Below, piece by piece: positions 17,257-25,374 of a stretch of DNA of 64,000 nt. Source of the stretch: Caldilineaceae bacterium (GTDB taxonomy: Bacteria > Chloroflexota > Anaerolineae > Caldilineales > Caldilineaceae); contig JALHQH010000039.1 of NCBI GenBank assembly GCA_022842065.1, forward strand, positions 26,671 through 90,670. Direction: 5' to 3'. The stretch's first letter is position 1. Every line of letters begins with the position of its first letter. The position numbers and the translations under genes are program-made. The notes beneath the pieces are model-generated. The model ran no database searches, was not told the DNA's origin, and was given only the letters and a program-made list of their open reading frames with translations.

Positions 17257-18294
17257 CTACTCCTCGTTGTCGGCTGCGGCGGGGGCAGCTTCATTTGCTG
17301 GCGAATTGTCCGCCAGTGTGGCGCTGGGCGGGGCCGCTTTGTAACCCAGCACAAAATGCTCGCGCGACTGGTAGGGAAAACGCAGCGCGTTACTTAGCTG
17401 TTGGAAGCGCAGTTGGTGCTGCGCCTCATGTTGTTGGACCTGGGCACTTAGGTGCTGTAGCGCGCTTTCTAAGCCCTGGGCATAGCGCCGTTCGGCCGTT
17501 AGCGCATCACGCAGCGGGGCAATATAGGGCTCCATAAACTTTTTAAAGACAAAGTCGACCACACGAAAGGTCACGCGTTGGCGTAAGGGCGCATCGGCAG
17601 GGGGCGGCGGTGGCAGGGGCGGCAATTCACCCAGGGGGGGTAACGGCAACGGAGTTTGCCCCTCGCTCGCTGCCGGCAACGGGATGGGGGCCAACATGGC
17701 ATCCATCCCTTCCCAGGCTGCGGCGGCATTGTTGCCATTTTGAATCTGGGTAAAGCCGGCATCGGCAAAGAAGAATTCAAGCAGTTGCCGACTGTACAGG
17801 CGCACATGGGTGGGATCGCGCCAGAACTCGTAAAATTGAACGATCAGCGATTCGGGGTTGGGGGTGCCGATCAAGAGCAAGCCATCGGGGCGTAACGCGG
17901 TGTACGCGCCCTGGATCAGCTGTTGCACCGTCTGGGCATCCATATGCTCAACCACATTCGAAGAGAAGATGGCGTCAAAGCTGTTTGCCTGCGTGGGTAA
18001 CCAATCCAGCACATCAGCTTCATAGGCCGTGAGGCCCTGTGCGGTACAGGCGGCCACCATCGCCGGATCGATATCGACCCCCACCGCTTCGTGACCGGCC
18101 GCGACCAGCAATTGCAGAAATTCACCATGCCCACAGCCAATATCAAGCACACGCGTTTTGTCCCTAAAATAGGGTAGATAGGCGCGCAGCACACCCAACA
18201 GGGCGTCGGTAGTCGCATAGCCCTGGTTGCGCAAATAGCCATAGTAACGATGTTCGAGGTCGCTGCGTGGATCGCTTTGGTGACTAGTAGTCAT
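17257..18294 (-). CDS. SAM methyltransferase with C-terminal coiled coil
   Basis: A 345-residue protein. A class I methyltransferase domain (motif I RVLDIGCGHGEFLQL, about 48-62, then GVDIDPAMV and FSSNVVEHM) is followed by a proline-rich linker (about 220-250). A helical, Gln/Ala/Leu-rich segment with heptad character comes next (about 275-320, for example LESALQHLSAQVQQHEAQHQ). This methyltransferase-plus-coil layout, directly downstream of Wzm and Wzt genes, recalls WbdD-type chain-terminating enzymes, whose coiled coil measures glycan length. That parallel is inference: there is no kinase domain here. I chose ATG 18294 because GAGGAA lies 8 nt upstream. A TTG nine codons earlier is less likely. 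Confidence 0.8.
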   Translation of the reverse strand: MTTSHQSDPRSDLEHRYYGYLRNQGYATTDALLGVLRAYLPYFRDKTRVLDIGCGHGEFLQLLVAAGHEAVGVDIDPAMVAACTAQGLTAYEADVLDWLPTQANSFDAIFSSNVVEHMDAQTVQQLIQGAYTALRPDGLLLIGTPNPESLIVQFYEFWRDPTHVRLYSRQLLEFFFADAGFTQIQNGNNAAAAWEGMDAMLAPIPLPAASEGQTPLPLPPLGELPPLPPPPPADAPLRQRVTFRVVDFVFKKFMEPYIAPLRDALTAERRYAQGLESALQHLSAQVQQHEAQHQLRFQQLSNALRFPYQSREHFVLGYKAAPPSATLADNSPANEAAPAAADNEE

Positions 18295-18356
18295 GGGCAA
18301 GGTTCCTCGTTGCGCTGCCAAGCGCGCGATGACGATTTATGTTGACGAAAATCACC

Positions 18357-18408
18357 GCCACAGGCTGAAGCCCTGTGGCTGCTAGGCGAAGCCCTGCTAA
18401 AGCAGGCT
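18357..18408. repeat. pair of short hairpins between wzt and methyltransferase
   Basis: Two adjacent stem-loops: GCCACAGG/CCTGTGGC (18357-18364 with 18372-18379), and AGCCCTGCT/AGCAGGCT (18390-18398 with 18401-18408, one bulged C). They sit between two genes that are otherwise closely linked, so they may tune mRNA stability or cause partial termination. They may also be dispersed repetitive hairpins. Confidence 0.55.
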
Positions 18409-18424
18409 AGAACAGGAGCGCGCT

Positions 18425-19759
18425 TTAGCACACTTTCGCACCCACTGCATGAACGTCGGTCGCCGCTGCCGGCGTGCTATGGCTCCACTGGCTGGGCATC
18501 ACCACATCGCCGTGGATCACTGTCGCCGAAAGCACCTGAAATTGATAGAGTTGTTCGTGAAAGTCGCTGGGCGTTGACCAATAGGGGGGATCCGGCTCGG
18601 GATAGGCCGCGGCGGAGAGGGCATAGCGCCCGGCCGTCAACGCCAGCGCGTCGATCTGTACGGTCAACACACCGGGGCCAGCTTCAATAATCGCCGCCAC
18701 TGGTTGGTCATAGGTGTTGCTGGCCCAGAGATAATGGCCATCCAACTTGTGGATTAAAATGCTAAAGATTGGTTCGGCAACCGGTTGGCTGGCCTGATAA
18801 GTAACCTTCACTACCACTGGCTCTAAAGGCGCAAAGGACCAACTAGGCTGCCCTGCTTGGTGATACATCTGTACATCGGTAATGCGGATCGGCCCAGCCC
18901 CCCAACGTCGCGGCGGGGCGCTCAGCGGGGCTGCGTGCGCAGTGGGTGTTTCATCGCCATCGGCGAGCAGCCGGCGGGCGTTCTCATCAAGCAACTGTTG
19001 CGCGGTCTCTTCATCCACGGCGGCTAGGTAACGGCGTACTACCTCGCGGGCATCACCCATGGCTTGAATCGTGCCGCCGTCGAGCCAGAGACATTGGTCA
19101 CACATGTTAAGCACTTGATTTAGACTGTGGGAGACCAGGAGAATGGTCACCCCGCGGCCCCGTAGCCGTTCAATCGCATCGAGACAGCGCCGTTGAAAGT
19201 TTTCATCGCCCACCGCCAGTACCTCATCGACCAGCAGGATCTGCGGCTCGACATAGATCGCAATGGCAAACCCCAACCGCGCATACATCCCCGAAGAGTA
19301 ATGTTTCACGGGTGTGTCAATAAAGGGGCCAATGTCGGCAAAACGAATGATGTCGTCTAACACGCGGTTGACTTCGGCGCGTTGCATCCCGAGTAGCGAC
19401 GCATGCAGGTAGATATTCTCGCGCCCGGTTAACTCAGGATGAAAGCCCGCGCCTAATTCGAGCAAGGCCGAGACGCGGCCGTTAATCACAATCTCACCGC
19501 TGGTCGGCTCGAGGATGCGGCTGATCAGTTTGAGCAGTGTACTCTTGCCGGAGCCATTCTCGCCAATCACACCAACGGTGGTGCCTTGGCCAATGGTAAA
19601 GGTGACATCGCGCAGCGGCCAGAAAAACTCCTGGCGGCGGCGGCGGCCAAAGAGTTTGTTGATCAGATCAAAGACCGTCCGTTCCTGTTGCCGATTGAGG
19701 GCGAAATGTTTGGAAACGTGGTTGAATTGAATCAACGGTTCGATTGCGGCAGGGGTCAC
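18425..19759 (-). CDS. wzt: polysaccharide ABC exporter ATPase, Wzt-type with carbohydrate-binding tail
   Basis: A 444-residue ATPase that energises export of a finished polysaccharide across the inner membrane with the Wzm permease encoded just upstream. Walker A is GENGSGKST (about 66-74), the signature YSSGMYARLGFAIA (about 154-167), and Walker B ILLVDEVLAVGDE (about 174-186), all characteristic of the TagH/Wzt group. After residue about 250 comes a roughly 190-residue beta-rich C-terminal domain as in long Wzt proteins, where it recognises the capped glycan end. I place the start at GTG 19759, 1 nt after the wzm TAA, with AAGAGG upstream. The frame is open 34 codons further, but that would overlap wzm by about 100 bp. 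Confidence 0.88.
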   Translation of the reverse strand: MTPAAIEPLIQFNHVSKHFALNRQQERTVFDLINKLFGRRRRQEFFWPLRDVTFTIGQGTTVGVIGENGSGKSTLLKLISRILEPTSGEIVINGRVSALLELGAGFHPELTGRENIYLHASLLGMQRAEVNRVLDDIIRFADIGPFIDTPVKHYSSGMYARLGFAIAIYVEPQILLVDEVLAVGDENFQRRCLDAIERLRGRGVTILLVSHSLNQVLNMCDQCLWLDGGTIQAMGDAREVVRRYLAAVDEETAQQLLDENARRLLADGDETPTAHAAPLSAPPRRWGAGPIRITDVQMYHQAGQPSWSFAPLEPVVVKVTYQASQPVAEPIFSILIHKLDGHYLWASNTYDQPVAAIIEAGPGVLTVQIDALALTAGRYALSAAAYPEPDPPYWSTPSDFHEQLYQFQVLSATVIHGDVVMPSQWSHSTPAAATDVHAVGAKVC

Positions 19760-19760
19760 A

Positions 19761-20639
19761 TTAAACCTCTTCCCCAAAGCGGCTGCTGTACTTGCAGAAG
19801 AACCAATAGCCAAAAGCGAGAATGGCCAGGGCCGTAATCGTGGTGCGGATAAAAAAGTCAAAGTCGGTGCGGTAACCCCAGTAGAGCAGATCGCGGTAAG
19901 TGCCGATAATGGAGGCCATTGGATTCAGAATATACATAAGTCGATGCAGGTCAAATTCCATCCCCAGCAATACATAATTGCGCGGTAATTGGTCGATGGG
20001 ATAGAAGACCGGTGTCAGAAAGAACCAGGCCAGGATCGCCACATCCATCACCATCAACGTATCGCGGTAAAAGACATTCAGCGTACTTAGAATAAACGCC
20101 AACCCCAAGATAAAGCAACTTTGGATCAGGATGACCACGGGGAGTAACCAAAGCCATGCGCTAAAATTCGCCCCCACGATCAACAATGCGCCAAAGAGCA
20201 CCAGCAGGGTCAACAGAAAGTTGATCAGGTTGGCCAACACTACGGCAATGGGCAGCACTTCCCGTGGAAAATAGACTTTGGTGACCAGATTGGCATTGCC
20301 GACAATCGCATTGATGCTGCCCATGACCCCAGCCGTAAAATAGTTCCAGGGCAGCAACCCGCAGAGAATGAAGACGGGGAAATTTTTCAGTTCACTGTTT
20401 TGGATAAAGACGGTGAAGACCATCGTAAAGACGAGCATCATCGCCAGGGGATTGAGCAGACTCCAGAAGAAGCCCAAGACGGTGTTTTTGTAGCGGGCTT
20501 TTAACTCGCGCAGGGCCAAACTCAACACCAATTCGCGGTAGGCCCACAGCGCGCGCAGATGCCCAGGGACATTGGCTCGGTAATTGGCCGGTGGTGGAAG
20601 TGGTTGGGCAGCAGTGGTAACAGTCGGCATCATTGTCAT
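19761..20639 (-). CDS. wzm: polysaccharide ABC exporter permease, Wzm-type (ABC-2)
   Basis: A 292-residue ABC-2 membrane protein, the usual length for Wzm/TagG. A cytosolic N-terminus leads to the amphipathic coupling segment LVLSLALRELKARYKNTVLG (about 39-58) and FFWSLLNPLAMMLVFTMVF, a hallmark of this family. Six hydrophobic segments follow. It forms the channel dimer for the polysaccharide together with the Wzt ATPase downstream (adjacent stop and start). ATG start. Upstream lies MITE copy B, so the promoter of this exporter unit is in or next to a repeat. Confidence 0.9.
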   Translation of the reverse strand: MTMMPTVTTAAQPLPPPANYRANVPGHLRALWAYRELVLSLALRELKARYKNTVLGFFWSLLNPLAMMLVFTMVFTVFIQNSELKNFPVFILCGLLPWNYFTAGVMGSINAIVGNANLVTKVYFPREVLPIAVVLANLINFLLTLLVLFGALLIVGANFSAWLWLLPVVILIQSCFILGLAFILSTLNVFYRDTLMVMDVAILAWFFLTPVFYPIDQLPRNYVLLGMEFDLHRLMYILNPMASIIGTYRDLLYWGYRTDFDFFIRTTITALAILAFGYWFFCKYSSRFGEEV

Positions 20640-20715
20640 GTTGGCTCGGTTTGTGCAGGGGGGTGATCCGGCGGATTTTCTTTCAAGTCACAGCGGCCGC
20701 TGTGGCTGCTCTACC

Positions 20716-20859
20716 AACTAAGTTATGAGCGGTAAATTCTACCCCCTCCCAACCTCCCCCAGCCTGGGGGAGGAGCTGTTACCCCGTCGGTGGCGTGGCA
20801 GTTCCCTCCCCAAGCTGGGGAGGGTTAGGGAGGGGTTTGCAACCGATCATAACTTAGTT
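20716..20859. repeat. MITE-like palindromic repeat, copy B, with 18-bp terminal inverted repeats
   Basis: A 144-bp element. The ends are an 18-bp inverted repeat with one mismatch (20716-20733 with 20842-20859, core CATAACTTAGTT). The interior has two hairpins of the CCTCCCCCAGCCTGGGGGAGG type and the AGGGTTAGGGAGGGG block shared with the other copies. It ends 9 bp beyond the stop codon of the secreted hydrolase at 20869-22182. It lacks the GCGCGCCTAG module seen in the other three copies. Confidence 0.8.
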
Positions 20860-20868
20860 AACAAAACC

Positions 20869-22182
20869 CTACTCGTAAGTGGCCTGCAGGGCTTGATAAT
20901 TGTTTGTAGCATATTGACGGAATTTGACCCCAGCTTCGGTAAGGACTTTGGTGTCAATGTTATACAGAGCCGCATGGGGATTAAAATCCCACCCCACATC
21001 TTCCAGGCTAAACCAGGCCCACTTCTGGACCAAACGATGATCATCGGCGGCATAACCCAGCGCCGCATCCTTGGTGTTGAGGAAGTAATCAAAGGTCCAG
21101 AGCATAAAGTCGTGTACAACTTGAGGATTCTCCAAGTTGTACTGATCTGGGTTCGGGCAACCATTGTTACAGGGAATGCTCGCATAGAGTACACCATATT
21201 CGGTGACGATCAGCGGCTTCTGCTGTTGGCCCCGGTCCTTCATCCACTGGCGGAAGTCGCGGATCTGTTTGGCAAAGGTATCGCGGTCGATATGTTTCCA
21301 ATCGTTACCGACATATTCACCGCTGCGCGACGTTTCGCCGGCTGGTACGCCCGCGCCCCAACACTTATAGACGCGCCCGCCGCCGCTGAGCTCTTCCCAG
21401 CCGCATAATTCGGCAATCACAAAGGCGTGGATATTCCACACATCGACCGGCATATCGGTGCCATAGAACTCTTTGTACTTGTCCCAAACGGTGGTGAGAT
21501 ACTCAAGCCGCATGGGGGTAATCTGAATCACGCCGCCAATCGCGATCTGGGCGGTGGGATCAGCAGCTTTAATAATATCGCGAATCTCTTTGTAGGCCCG
21601 CGCATAAACTTCCGGCAGCATCTCATCCTGGCCGCCGCCTTCCCAGTCCAATCGATCCATTTCATTGCCGATCAGCCAGGTTAACCCCGGGCTGGCGCTG
21701 GCGGCACTGGCAATGGCGGCTGCATCTGGATAGGTGGTGTAGCGATAGGGGGTAACATAGGGACAGGCGACCCGATCGGGCGTGGTATGGATGGGGCAGG
21801 TCAAATCTTGATGGACGCGGACCATGGGCATATATTCCATGCCACCCGGTCGAACGGCACCCGGATTGACACGCCAGTCCACATACCAGCCGGCATTCAA
21901 CCCGGTGACACCAGGGAAGGTAGTGATGGGGCTGACCGAACTGCTAAAACCCAAGCGATCGGCGACAAAGGGATTGTGGTCGCGATTCAAGAGCGGCAGA
22001 AAGAGCGTGGTGGCGGCTTGATTCTGCGCAGCCACCGCTGGCGGCGTGGCTGGCGGTAGATCCGCTTGGGCCGCGGCGGGCGAACTTTGCTGTAGGATTA
22101 AGGTAATACTCAGGCTAAGTAGTAAACAAAGCCCGATCAGGACGTGATAGGTAGAAAAACGCCGAAGCGCGCTACGCAACAT
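20869..22182 (-). CDS. secreted GH-A-fold glycoside hydrolase-like protein 1
   Basis: A 437-residue exported protein. Residues 1-40 are a signal peptide (core LIGLCLLLSLSITLIL, cleavage near AAAQA). A short linker holds the motif FLPLL (61-65). The rest resembles clan GH-A TIM-barrel hydrolases: the acid/base site is WLIGNEMD with Glu174 after Asn173, and the nucleophile is PLIVTEYG with Glu328. IHAF near 252 may be the conserved His after strand 6. The substrate is probably a polysaccharide, perhaps the one made by this cluster. ATG start with AAGGAG 7 nt upstream. A paralogue follows at 22417. Confidence 0.8.
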   Translation of the reverse strand: MLRSALRRFSTYHVLIGLCLLLSLSITLILQQSSPAAAQADLPPATPPAVAAQNQAATTLFLPLLNRDHNPFVADRLGFSSSVSPITTFPGVTGLNAGWYVDWRVNPGAVRPGGMEYMPMVRVHQDLTCPIHTTPDRVACPYVTPYRYTTYPDAAAIASAASASPGLTWLIGNEMDRLDWEGGGQDEMLPEVYARAYKEIRDIIKAADPTAQIAIGGVIQITPMRLEYLTTVWDKYKEFYGTDMPVDVWNIHAFVIAELCGWEELSGGGRVYKCWGAGVPAGETSRSGEYVGNDWKHIDRDTFAKQIRDFRQWMKDRGQQQKPLIVTEYGVLYASIPCNNGCPNPDQYNLENPQVVHDFMLWTFDYFLNTKDAALGYAADDHRLVQKWAWFSLEDVGWDFNPHAALYNIDTKVLTEAGVKFRQYATNNYQALQATYE

Positions 22183-22416
22183 GCAAAATCTCCTTGTTGT
22201 TTTGCATAAAGCAGCCAGCGTGACATAGCTGCTTACTAGAATTCAGGGCAGACATAATCAATGCTGAGGCTGCGTTCCCAACAACTGTGAACAAACTACT
22301 TACGAGTAGACTTGAAGTACAAACTTCGCGCGGACGTATACTAGTGCTTGTCATCATTTAGCATTTTCTACACGCGTAAAAATGTTAAATGATGGCAGAA
22401 CCAAGTATAGATTGAA

Positions 22417-23673
22417 TTAGCGCTCTGAGATATACGAACGAAAGCGCTCACCGGTTACTGTCATTTGTTTCGTGGTGGGATCATAAAGGCGGGCGTAGGG
22501 GTTAAAGGAGCCCCAAATATCATCCAGGCTATACCAATTCCACATCTGGACCAGGCGGCACTGATCGCTACGAAACCCAAGGGAGCAATCTTTGGTATTG
22601 TAAAAGTAATCAAACGTATCAGTCATAAACGCATGGATCGATGCCTCATCATTGGCGGGCAACCCTAAGAGACCGTTGTGGAAAAGCACCCCATATTCGC
22701 TGACAATCAAGGGCTTGTGCTGTTGCCCGCGATCCTTCATCCACTGCCGAAACGCACGAATCTGGGCATCAAAGATTACCATGTCAATGTGGGTTTCCGG
22801 TTCATCCACATATGCCCCAACTGTCGCGGTGATGCCGGTGGGAATGTCCGCACCCCAACTGCGCGCTTTTTCCTGAATGATAAAATTGTGGACATTCCAC
22901 ACATCGACTGGCATGGTTGCCGTATAGGTTGCCTGATAGTGATCCCAGATGGCGCTCAAATATTGCAGACGTAGCGGTGTGGCCTGAATCACCCCGCCGA
23001 TCGCGACCCGCGCTGTTGGGTCGGCCGCTTTGATGATGGTATGCAGATCGTGGTAGGCCACGGCATAGGTTTCCGGCAGGATCTCATCTTGGCCACTGTG
23101 GGCAATGGTGTTGCAATGGCTGCCTTGCCATTCTGCGCAGTAGGCCCAATCAATCCGATCCATCTCATTGCCAATCAACCAGAGTGAGCCCGGATTGGCC
23201 AGCGCAGCGGCCTCAATCGTTTCGCGACCGGGACTATACACATAGTCCAGCGGGGTGGCATATGGGCAGACGTTGCGATCACTGTGGTAGTATTCGGCAC
23301 AGGCCAGCTTTTGGTGTACACGCACCATCTGGACATACTCCATATTGCCAGGGCGCTCTGGCGCAACGCGCACGCTCCAATCTAGATACCAGCCGGCCCC
23401 GAGATCGGTGACATCGGTATAAACACTAAGCGCACTCGCCGTGAGCCCATAGCCCATCCGCGCCGCCAATGGCATGGCGTTAGGGGGCGTGGAGACAATG
23501 GGCAAAAAGGTGGTGGAATCTATTTGCGCCAGGATGGCGGCCGCCGTCGTGGCTTGCAAGTGGCCAGCCGCGATACATGATGCGGTCAAGGTGAGGACCG
23601 CGCTAATGATAACAAGGCTAAACGCAGTTTTGGCCCATTTGAGGGGGGAAAATAGACGTTGCATGGGTTCCAT
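22417..23673 (-). CDS. secreted GH-A-fold glycoside hydrolase-like protein 2
   Basis: A 418-residue paralogue of the protein at 20869-22182, with long shared stretches: a WLIGNEMDR acid/base site (Glu170), IKAADPTA, VAIGGVIQ, MPVDVWN, the RQWMKDRGQQ segment, and the PLIVSEYGVL nucleophile (Glu326). The N-terminus is a signal peptide. LTASC near residue 33 is a poor lipobox, so lipoprotein attachment is only possible. FLPIV (56-60) lies in the linker before the catalytic domain. It differs by an extra Cys-containing insertion (YCAEWQGSHC) after the acid/base site. The start could be the ATG at 23673 or the one three codons later. It has its own 234-bp upstream gap and is probably separately transcribed. 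Confidence 0.8.
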   Translation of the reverse strand: MEPMQRLFSPLKWAKTAFSLVIISAVLTLTASCIAAGHLQATTAAAILAQIDSTTFLPIVSTPPNAMPLAARMGYGLTASALSVYTDVTDLGAGWYLDWSVRVAPERPGNMEYVQMVRVHQKLACAEYYHSDRNVCPYATPLDYVYSPGRETIEAAALANPGSLWLIGNEMDRIDWAYCAEWQGSHCNTIAHSGQDEILPETYAVAYHDLHTIIKAADPTARVAIGGVIQATPLRLQYLSAIWDHYQATYTATMPVDVWNVHNFIIQEKARSWGADIPTGITATVGAYVDEPETHIDMVIFDAQIRAFRQWMKDRGQQHKPLIVSEYGVLFHNGLLGLPANDEASIHAFMTDTFDYFYNTKDCSLGFRSDQCRLVQMWNWYSLDDIWGSFNPYARLYDPTTKQMTVTGERFRSYISER

Positions 23674-23779
23674 TTCATCGTTTGAATAATTTATCTGCGC
23701 CTATCGCAGATCTCAACATTGCTCCAGTTATGACAATCACGCCACGCTTCGCTAGTTTCTGCTGCGCAAGCGCTTGATT

Positions 23780-23856
23780 ACCGCCAAGAGCGCGAAGGCC
23801 GCAAAGTTTCGCAAAGGATTTCCTCTGGCAAATCTTTGCGCTCTTGGCGGCCTTCG
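23780..23856. repeat. nested palindromic repeat
   Basis: Overlapping inverted repeats: a 13-bp arm (23780-23792 with 23837-23849, CCGCCAAGAGCGC) and an 11-bp arm (23791-23801 with 23846-23856, GCGAAGGCCGC), plus an inner CGCAAAG-type pairing. The motif class GCCAAGAGCGC/GAAGGCCGC is widely dispersed in bacterial genomes. It lies 32 bp beyond the stop of the GT4 gene at 23889 and may act as a terminator. Confidence 0.7.
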
Positions 23857-23888
23857 CAGTAGGAATCGCGTTTCGCAACAAGAACTAA

Positions 23889-25268
23889 CTAGCCGATGCG
23901 GGACGGTTGCACCGGTTGGGTCGGGACGCCGCGGCGGGCATCATGGCGATCACCGCGCTGTTGGGTCAACTCGTCATACGCGGCCACAATTTGCTGGCCG
24001 GCTTTCGTCCAGCCAAATTGTTGTACTGCTCGTTGCCGCAGCAAATCGCCCAAGTGCGGCGACTCCAGCGCCGTCAGCAGACAGGCCGCCAGTTCGGCGA
24101 CATTGCCCCGTTCGGCCAGCAAGCCATGCGCCCCCAAATATTCGTGCGCGACGGGGGTGTCAAACGCAACCGTGGGCAGGCCGACCGCCATATAATTGAG
24201 CAATTTGCCGGCGCTCTCGGTGACACTCAGTTTTGGGGCCGCGGCGACATCCCCTAGCGCCAGATATTTGGGCGCATCTGCATAGGGAATGCGCCCGGTT
24301 AAACGCACCGCGTGGCTAATCCCAAGGGTCGCGGCCTTGTTGCTGTAAATGTCAACGCCGGGAAAGCCCATCAATAATAAATAGACGTCGTCACGTTGCT
24401 GGAGGATACGCTGCATTGCTTCTAAGAGTAGCCCCGTGCCCTGATACTCGGCCAGCAAGCCCAGATAGACGATAATTTTGCCCGCAGGTGGGATGCCAAG
24501 TTGTGCCCGCAGCGCCGCTAATTCGGCGGGGTCATAAGTTGTTGGCGGCCGAAACGTATCGGCGTTGACACAATCGGGCAGCGCGCGTACACGCGTCTCC
24601 TGACAGTCGAATTGGTCGAGTAAAATGCGTCGGGCCTCAGTGGAGCTGGTGAAGATTACCGGCGTACTCTGGTCGATCCACTCTTCTAGCCGGCGCAGTG
24701 GCCGATAAAGCGGACTTTGGCGACGTAGGAACTTGTGATCGATCATCTCTTCGGTCAGGCTGCCTTGGAAATCAAAGACGACTGGCAGGCGAAAAAGCCG
24801 CCCCAAAACCAGCGCGATGAGGGCTCCTTCATGCAGATGGGCATGGATCACATCGTACTGCCGCCGCGCCAGCAGTTCCATGCTTTTGAGGCCCAAAAGC
24901 AGGTCAAACGCAAGCTTATGCCGGCTGGAACCAACTTCATAGTGGCGCCGCCATGGAATGGGGAGGGTCCGTTCGATCGCCACATCCGGGACGCCTTTCC
25001 CATTGTGATAGGTCGCAATGGTCACCTGATGCCCCAACTGCTGGAGGATACGCGTCTCTTCCAGAATGCGGACATGACAGCCATAATCGGCGAAGAAGCT
25101 GGTCGGCGCGATCATCAGCACGCGGTAAGGTTGTTTTACGACCGACAGGGCCTCTGGGTTAGGCCCGGTGACACTTGTCGCCGCTAAGTTTGCGTAGGGG
25201 ATGGCTGATGGGGTGGCGCTCTGTTCCGGCCGCGGAGGCTGTTCTACAATGGGTTGTGCATTGGTCAT
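23889..25268 (-). CDS. GT4-family glycosyltransferase
   Basis: A GT-B glycosyltransferase of about 459 residues. After a Pro/Ala-rich N-terminal extension of about 45 residues, the acceptor domain begins with YRVLMIAPTSFFADYGCHVR. The donor domain has IVYLGLLAEYQGTGLLLEAM and ESAGKLLNYMAVGLPTVAFD. HAHLHEGALIAL near residue 150 is the usual HxH stretch of GT4 enzymes. The C-terminal 30 residues are polar and basic. Two starts are possible: TTG 25286 or ATG 25268. I prefer the ATG, although neither has a good ribosome site. It is downstream of the flippase gene (about 100-bp gap), consistent with lipid-linked glycan assembly. Confidence 0.85.
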   Translation of the reverse strand: MTNAQPIVEQPPRPEQSATPSAIPYANLAATSVTGPNPEALSVVKQPYRVLMIAPTSFFADYGCHVRILEETRILQQLGHQVTIATYHNGKGVPDVAIERTLPIPWRRHYEVGSSRHKLAFDLLLGLKSMELLARRQYDVIHAHLHEGALIALVLGRLFRLPVVFDFQGSLTEEMIDHKFLRRQSPLYRPLRRLEEWIDQSTPVIFTSSTEARRILLDQFDCQETRVRALPDCVNADTFRPPTTYDPAELAALRAQLGIPPAGKIIVYLGLLAEYQGTGLLLEAMQRILQQRDDVYLLLMGFPGVDIYSNKAATLGISHAVRLTGRIPYADAPKYLALGDVAAAPKLSVTESAGKLLNYMAVGLPTVAFDTPVAHEYLGAHGLLAERGNVAELAACLLTALESPHLGDLLRQRAVQQFGWTKAGQQIVAAYDELTQQRGDRHDARRGVPTQPVQPSRIG

Positions 25269-25374
25269 GGTGGGTTCTTTTACCAAATTTCAAATTATTT
25301 TCAAAACAAGCGCAGTATAGTCCAAGCGGGGTGCTTCACCAAATTGTGCGCTTTACTTGCTAATGCCCCATGAC

